Assembly: GCF_002878395.1 (NCBI RefSeq)
Contig: NC_061118.1
Location: 2,430,310-2,494,309, forward strand
Source: Capsicum annuum
Taxonomy: Eukaryota > Streptophyta > Magnoliopsida > Solanales > Solanaceae
DNA: 64,000 bases
Reading direction: 5' to 3'
In this document: one piece after another, positions 58,701 through 64,000 of the stretch
Numbering within the stretch: the stretch's first letter is position 1
Layout: the number at the start of each line of letters is the position of its first letter
Translations under genes and position numbers: made by a program
Notes under the pieces: generated by a model
Database searches by the model: none
The model's input: the letters and a program-made list of their open reading frames with translations, nothing else
What the model was told of the DNA's origin: nothing

Positions 58701-60064
58701 AGCTGGGGGTAGCACTGCACTAATTGATTGAATACTCTATGTTGCAGGCATAACTTCCCACTTCGGGGATACTATCTAGAATAATGGTTGATAGCCCCAT
58801 AGTCATAGTATTCCTCAGGTGCTACACACTATCCAGAAGATCTGATTGACCCAAAATGGCCACCTAGACAAGAAAACCCAAAATAAGGATATCTCAAAGA
58901 CTAGCTGCTACTCGACCCACTATAATAACTATAACTGGACTGATATCTATTTGTAGAAGTGCGGTAGGAACAGGGCTACTAGGCTTCCCTGATGCTAATA
59001 AGATGGGAGCGAAGGGTACCTACCCTGATAACCTCTACCTTTAAATTATGAGTTATTTTGGCTTCCACTGAAACTATCCTAGTGATGTTATCTCTTATCA
59101 CTATCCCTTGGGAATCGCAATGCATCTCCTCTATAGTCTGGGCATAATAAAAAACCTCAACAAAAGACTTGTATGCCTTAACCAAACTCTAAGTATCCAT
59201 ACAAAGAGAAAGTCTTAGCCCTCTAACTATACATTGAAACTACTCATACTCGGTTAGTAAGATAGTAGTAGCATGTCAGGCCAACTCAGAAAATTGTGCC
59301 TCATACTTTAAATGGTCATAAAACCCTGCTCCAATCTTGAGAATTGATCTCTCTCAGATGCGCTCAAAGGTTGTGATGCATAACTTTTCTAAGAAAATTT
59401 TGAATAACTGCATCTATGTTAAAGAAAGAGATCCAACTAGCCTGGAATTAAGATAACCTCTCCACCAATTCCTAGATGCCAAGTCCAACTGAAAAGTAGA
59501 GTATTCAACCCTATGAGTTTCAACTAGGCCTAAATTACAAAGCCTACCCTCACAAGCAATTAAGAACTCAAATGCATCCTTACCCAAAGCCCCTACAAAT
59601 CTAGGTGGAGTTAATCTAAAAAATATATCCAACATCTTCTGCTCCTTAACCGACATAGTTGGCTAGGCAGCTACTGGCTAAGCAACTAGCAACATTGGAG
59701 GGACTTCAACTCTGGGAGTTATAGTTTTAAGTTGTGCCCCTACATCTGTACCACTCTGATCAACATACTAAGAACCATTGGATAGTGCACCACTAACCAA
59801 AACCAATAACTAAACCAAGGTATCTATGAGCAATGAAGAAGAAATAAACCTTCATAGGGCCTGGGCTGCTCCCCGAGCCCACCAATGGTTAGATTGAAGG
59901 AACCTCTAGCATGGGATCAATAACAGGATCTGGGGAAGGCTCCATTTCCATACCCTAGTTGGGTCTACAACCCTTACATGACCTCAGGCACGACCTCTAG
60001 CAGGTACCCTGGTCGCAGACTCAGGGTCCATATCTCTAATCATCACAGATCGCATCCTGACCAT
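55790..60064 (-). pseudogene. gag-pol: Decayed gypsy gag-pol, minus strand
   Basis: From high to low coordinates: gag start (ATG 60064, MVRMRSVMIRDMDPESAT), gag core (59656-59414, LTPPRFVGALGKDAFEFL), gag end (59185-58979), protease area (about 58285-58073, poorly preserved), reverse transcriptase (about 57860-57540, with [20 protein letters not shown] and [12 protein letters not shown]), RNase H (about 57050, [17 protein letters not shown]) and integrase (56300-55866, [33 protein letters not shown]). Integrase is internally deleted after about 55930 and ends in NNSYN ... LIGWFET at about 55880-55800, directly against LTR-like sequence; no C-terminal tail or purine tract is found. Many stops and frameshifts; much older than the gypsy element at 15698. 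The lineage is chromovirus-like by sequence feel. Confidence 0.7.
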
Positions 60065-60252
60065 CTATGAAAGAGTGAAATTATTTGAATTTTAGAAACC
60101 AACCTAGACTCAAGGCACGAAATGAATAAAGAAAGTGAAGTTCTCCTAAAAATGTCTAATAGCCTCCCAAAGATAAGAACGAACATCATCATTCTGATCC
60201 ATGAGACTCTATTAGACACTTGCTCTTGTATTAATGATACTAGTGAACCTAG

Positions 60253-60264
60253 GATTTAATACAA
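60253..60264 (-). promoter_or_regulatory. Degenerate primer binding site
   Basis: The minus strand reads TTGTATTAAATC, at the position and with partial identity to TGGTATCAGAGC, followed by CTAGGTTCAC as in copy 1 (GTAGGTTC). Several mismatches reflect age. Confidence 0.5.
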
Positions 60265-60267
60265 AAT

Positions 60268-62330
60268 TTTCACGATCCAATTCACGAGTAATGATAGCAC
60301 ATACTTTAACCTACCAGTAGATAAACCAAATCATAACCTGGAAAGACAAGTAATAGGCTAGTTCGTGAAAGGTATAATGATTATAAAATTAAGCATACAA
60401 CTAGATTATAGGAGATAAAATATAACTATGATAATATACATAGAGATAAGAGAGACAAAGTAGTACAAAAGTATCCAACGATCTAGTACGGTCGGTGCAC
60501 AAGTAATAAGTCAACAGACTAAGAGTACTAATAGTATCAATATATAGATAGTCTTGAATGTAAAGACTATCCAAAATAACATAAAGACAAAGAATAAGCT
60601 CTGGCTTTAAAATCTCACCTTATCTCTAAACTTTGAATATGTGTTGGATAAAACGTTGGCATCAATAGCTAGTACTTAGATCTATATCAAAAAAAGATGC
60701 AGAAGTGTAGTATGAGTATCAAAACAATAGGTACTCAATAGCCATCAGCAGTTGACTGAGCTAAATCATAATAAAAACATACTAAGATATGAGAAATGTA
60801 AACTAAAGTCAGGGATAAAAGGGCAAACCTGAAATAATAATCTAACTGAGAGATAACAATAATGAAGTAAATAAAGTCCAAGAAATACAATATAATTTAC
60901 AACCTAATTGGGCCTCCATAAGCCCATAAGGCGCAAATAAGAGAAAGTCAACCCAACCGAGCCCTCATATATTTGATGGAAACAATCAAGAAAAACTATC
61001 AACAATACTAGTAATCATAAAGCAATTGAAAACAAAAACCATATCGATGAATCTCTTTTGCATCATAACCACCAAACTCAAACTGAATCCTTAACCTTTA
61101 TAAATGAACCATAAATATCGCATTTAAATTGATCTTTAAATAACATAAGTGAATAGTAAATTTAAGACTCAAACTGGTGTATAATATCATAAGTGAATGT
61201 CAAGTGTTAGACTCAAACTGGTCTTTTAATAACATAAGTAAATAGTAAATGTTAGAGTCAAACTTATTTTTAGAAATAAAAAATAAATAGTAAGTATCAG
61301 ACACCATTATTTAAAGTAGAATGAGGTAATAAGCCTAAACAAGAGTCAAAATATGTCTAAATAATGTTAAGTTTCAATAATACTTGCAAGGCATTGAAAT
61401 AAGGCTTCTTAGGTCTACAAGGAGCTAATTAGGATATTTGACCTAAAAAGGGTCAGTAGGGCATTGCTACTAACACCGAAAGTCCAAACTAAGGAAATTT
61501 CCACTCAAAACTAGACTAGGGTTTCCAATTTATACTACTAAGTATTAAATAAGTCTAACTCATTCCTGAAGCAACAATCTATCTCAAGGAAAAAGGGAAC
61601 ATGAGCTAATGCTACCTAAAGACAACTCTCTAACTGGCTAAATATTCAATAATTCACTCAACATACAACAAAGTTATAACTTCCAAAAAAAATTTAGAAA
61701 AATAAAATACTAATATCATAATAAATCTTAATCTAAGAAGAAGTAAGCCTAGCTTACCTGGACATCCATGAATGCTTGAGAAAGTACACTAAATTGGAGA
61801 TTTTCCTTCTGAGAAGCCTTTGGATGATGCCATGCTATCAAAATAATGATCTACAGACTAATATGAGAATAATTATTCCCATATTTTATATAATATTTTT
61901 GATCCAAAATCAAGCTAAAATCCCATATGGGGCCCACTTGCTGAATCACACTTTTGAAATCATCAAAACGTCTCTCTAGGCTCAAGGACCATTAATCCTA
62001 AAAAATAGGTGAAATTCGAGCACAATTACTCATTCAAATCAGCCCACAAAATGTTAGATATTTTGAGATTAAAGAAAATAATTAAATAAGAAACTGAAGG
62101 AAACTTAGTAAATCCTTGATGAGAGATTGTCCAACAAACTCAACAACTCACCACAAACGTCCAAATGTTGATTGTCTCACTCTCTTGACTCTCTAAGGTA
62201 TTTAATGGAAGTTTGGACTTATAAAAATGGAAGAGAATTGGGTTTGACAGTAATAAATACTGCTAAGGGTTCTTTCATTGCAATTACGAGGAGCCCATTG
62301 CGAACACAAGGCTCAACTAGACTTACTCTT
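60268..62330 (-). repeat. Minus-strand gypsy LTR, copy 2
   Basis: Matches copy 1 over about 2 kb, including the 62-bp tandem repeat (61090-61310) and phrases such as GCATTGAAATAAGGCTTCTT. Homology to copy 1 is still evident at 62290. Beyond about 62330 copy 1 has no counterpart, so the true outer end of the LTR may lie further right. Confidence 0.65.
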
Positions 62331-63240
62331 CACGAACATGAAGATGGGGCTAATATGATGGCAAATAAACTTGGACTTCATGAATACATCTAATTTCATT
62401 ATTAATGTGATAGCCAATAGCCTTGTCCTTGTCAAATGTGATCAAGGCCCTCACGATCGCAAAGGCTATTTTTAGCCTTCACTAGTTGGATTTATTTGTC
62501 AAGTTTTTGATCAAACTCTCGTGATTTATTTGAGATCCCTTGAATGAAAATGAACTATTCTACCTTTCAAAATTTGAAATTTTGGACTAAATGGCTCCAT
62601 CAAATTTCCATACAGCATCATTTTGATAAAATATGGGTCCTATAGCTAATGGTCATTTAAATCAAAATCTACCCAATGGCCTAAAATGAATCCAAAAGCC
62701 TTAGGATCCAAACCAAGGGTACCTTTAGCCTAAAATCAATGTTAAATAACCATCAGATTTGGTATATAAGGACATTATCCTAAAGTTTAAGTCTGATACC
62801 CGATTCTCAATATTGAAAACTCCAAATAGCGAATTGGCTCCAAAAATTAAATGAAATACCCCATAATCAAATTGTCAGCTCCAGCAAGTCACAAATGACT
62901 TGGGGTAGCTATGAAAAATCTCTAAATGGTGAAATAGTATGGAAATGCAAAAAATTGCTTGGAGGGTCATTACAGTTATCGATGATACTTGCTGAGTACA
63001 TGTGGTTTTAGACTCACCCTTGCTTTGCTTTTTCTTGTTTGCTGCACCCCGTGCAGGTATTGGATCGAGTAGCAATTTGTAGATTTTTTTTCAATAATTA
63101 CATTGCAGAGATCGAGGTGGTGCTGGCAGAATCCTAGCTTACTCGAATCTCTCTTTCTTTATCTTATGCTTACTTGCATTTAAGATACTTTAGCTATTGT
63201 TATCATTCTGTATTTAGAGAGTTGTATTGATGAAAACAAA
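62331..63240. other. Possible older LTR sequence
   Basis: 62331-62560 could be the outer part of the copy 2 LTR. 62600-63240 reads, on the plus strand, like the transcription-start part of a plant gypsy LTR (GCTGAGTACATGTGGTTTTA ... CACCCCGTGCAGGTATTGGA). No reading frame longer than chance. Assignment is weak. Confidence 0.3.
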
Positions 63241-64000
63241 AATTGGAATATATCTTTAAGACTCGTGTCTCATATTTATATATGTGTGTGTGTGTGTTTC
63301 GGTTTATTCATTCTTTTGTTACCTTTTTCTTTTCCTTAAATTGAGTTCTTTGGGAGGGTTAGGATTACTTGTTCAGCGGCTTTGACGAGTTTCATCATGT
63401 ACCTATTTTGTGTCGTGAAAATTTTTTATTTACTTTTTTATTATAATTTATATGATTTTATTTTATTTTTATTTTAGTTTCAGTTTGCACATATTTTTAG
63501 TCTTTTAATTAATTATTTTATTTATTTTGTCATGCATGTTCGATTTAATTTTAATTATTTTTAGTGAATGTGTAAACTAGTATATGAGTGTAGAATTTTA
63601 ATAATGACATTATTTTAGCATGATTACACTTCAGCTACATTACATTGTTTTATAAATAGTTAACACTACAACATACGATATATATTGCTACAAAATACAT
63701 AGTAGCTAAATATGGATTTTTTTCGTAGCATTCGTAATATGTATAGCTAAAAGTTAGTCAATTATAATTCGCAAATTTTATTAAATAAATTTATTTATTG
63801 AAAAGGTGTCTGCAAAATTTACTATATAAATGGGTATATCAATGTGAAAAAATAGTCAACTTATATATTCTTTGATATTAATGAAAGCAAGCGTAATATT
63901 GTATGCCTCCAACAAGTTGTGTGTTAAGAAGCAAAATATAAGAGATATTTCTAATATTATTCTGAATGTAATTAATTTATTTTGTGATACATGTCGAATT
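63241..64000. other. AT-rich tail, nothing recognised
   Basis: Contains a short (TG)n run near 63282-63298 and AT-rich unique sequence. I see no gene, no clear repeat and no RNA. Confidence 0.5.

Noticed and set aside
1..64000. A novel defence or metabolic gene cluster
   Set aside because: After reading both strands, the coding-like content is transposon genes and one isolated host gene; no set of cooperating genes is visible.

Overview
The window looks like a repeat-dominated piece of a plant nuclear genome, most probably Solanaceae and probably pepper (Capsicum). The reasons are the Ulp1/DUF1985-type transposon genes, a long-LTR Del/Tekay Ty3-gypsy element, Stowaway MITEs, a very AT-rich background and two 100-N assembly gaps. 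The species call is inference; no database was searched. Only one ordinary host gene looks intact, a 180-codon reading frame at 50409-50951 with a PNRC-like motif near its C-terminus. Almost everything else is transposable-element sequence, often nested, or tandem repeat.

Layout. 1-5800: right part of a Mutator-like element (MULE A) carrying, on the minus strand, a broken GRF zinc-finger gene and a broken DUF1985/Ulp1-family gene, separated by arrays built from the 16-bp palindrome ATCTGTTGCAACAGAT. 5801-7977: old AT-rich spacer with a (CATA)n/(TA)n microsatellite. 7987-27718: MULE B, flanked by the 9-bp duplication TGGTAATTT. It has inverted arrays of the same palindrome, a 164-165-bp satellite organised in about 1.02-1.05-kb higher-order units, and a tiny broken spliced gene in the middle (10979-11137). 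Its right arm was later split by a 9.74-kb Ty3-gypsy element (15698-25441, target duplication TAATT). 27728-30300: the minisatellite into which MULE B inserted, with trinucleotide microsatellites, a GC-rich GGT/GGC island and a Stowaway MITE. 30418-33596: Helitron-like element containing a 1.47-kb non-autonomous MULE and another Stowaway MITE. 34110-40342: 63-bp minisatellite arranged in 1.8-2.0-kb units with Helitron-like hairpin/CTAG ends, containing both gaps.

40343-49951: MULE C, with a mudrA transposase pseudogene (minus) converging on a DUF1985/Ulp1 pseudogene (plus); about 240-bp AT-rich repeats fill the space between them and also introns of both. 49952-51450: host gene with promoter and 3' region. 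51462-52711: candidate TIR element. 52930-63240: decayed minus-strand gypsy sequence in the order LTR-internal-LTR-partial leader, ending in a gag piece of another gypsy lineage. 63240-64000: nothing recognised.

How it fits together. No operon-like or host pathway is visible; the relationships are stratigraphic. Target duplications let three insertion events be ordered: MULE B into the minisatellite, then the gypsy element into MULE B; and MULE C into the Helitron-like tandem array just upstream of the host gene. Most inactivating changes in the transposon genes look like C-to-T or G-to-A transitions (CAG/CAA/CGA to stop, Trp to stop, catalytic Cys to Tyr, Glu to Lys), the pattern expected of long-methylated plant DNA. 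I found no tRNA, rRNA, CRISPR array or organellar insertion.
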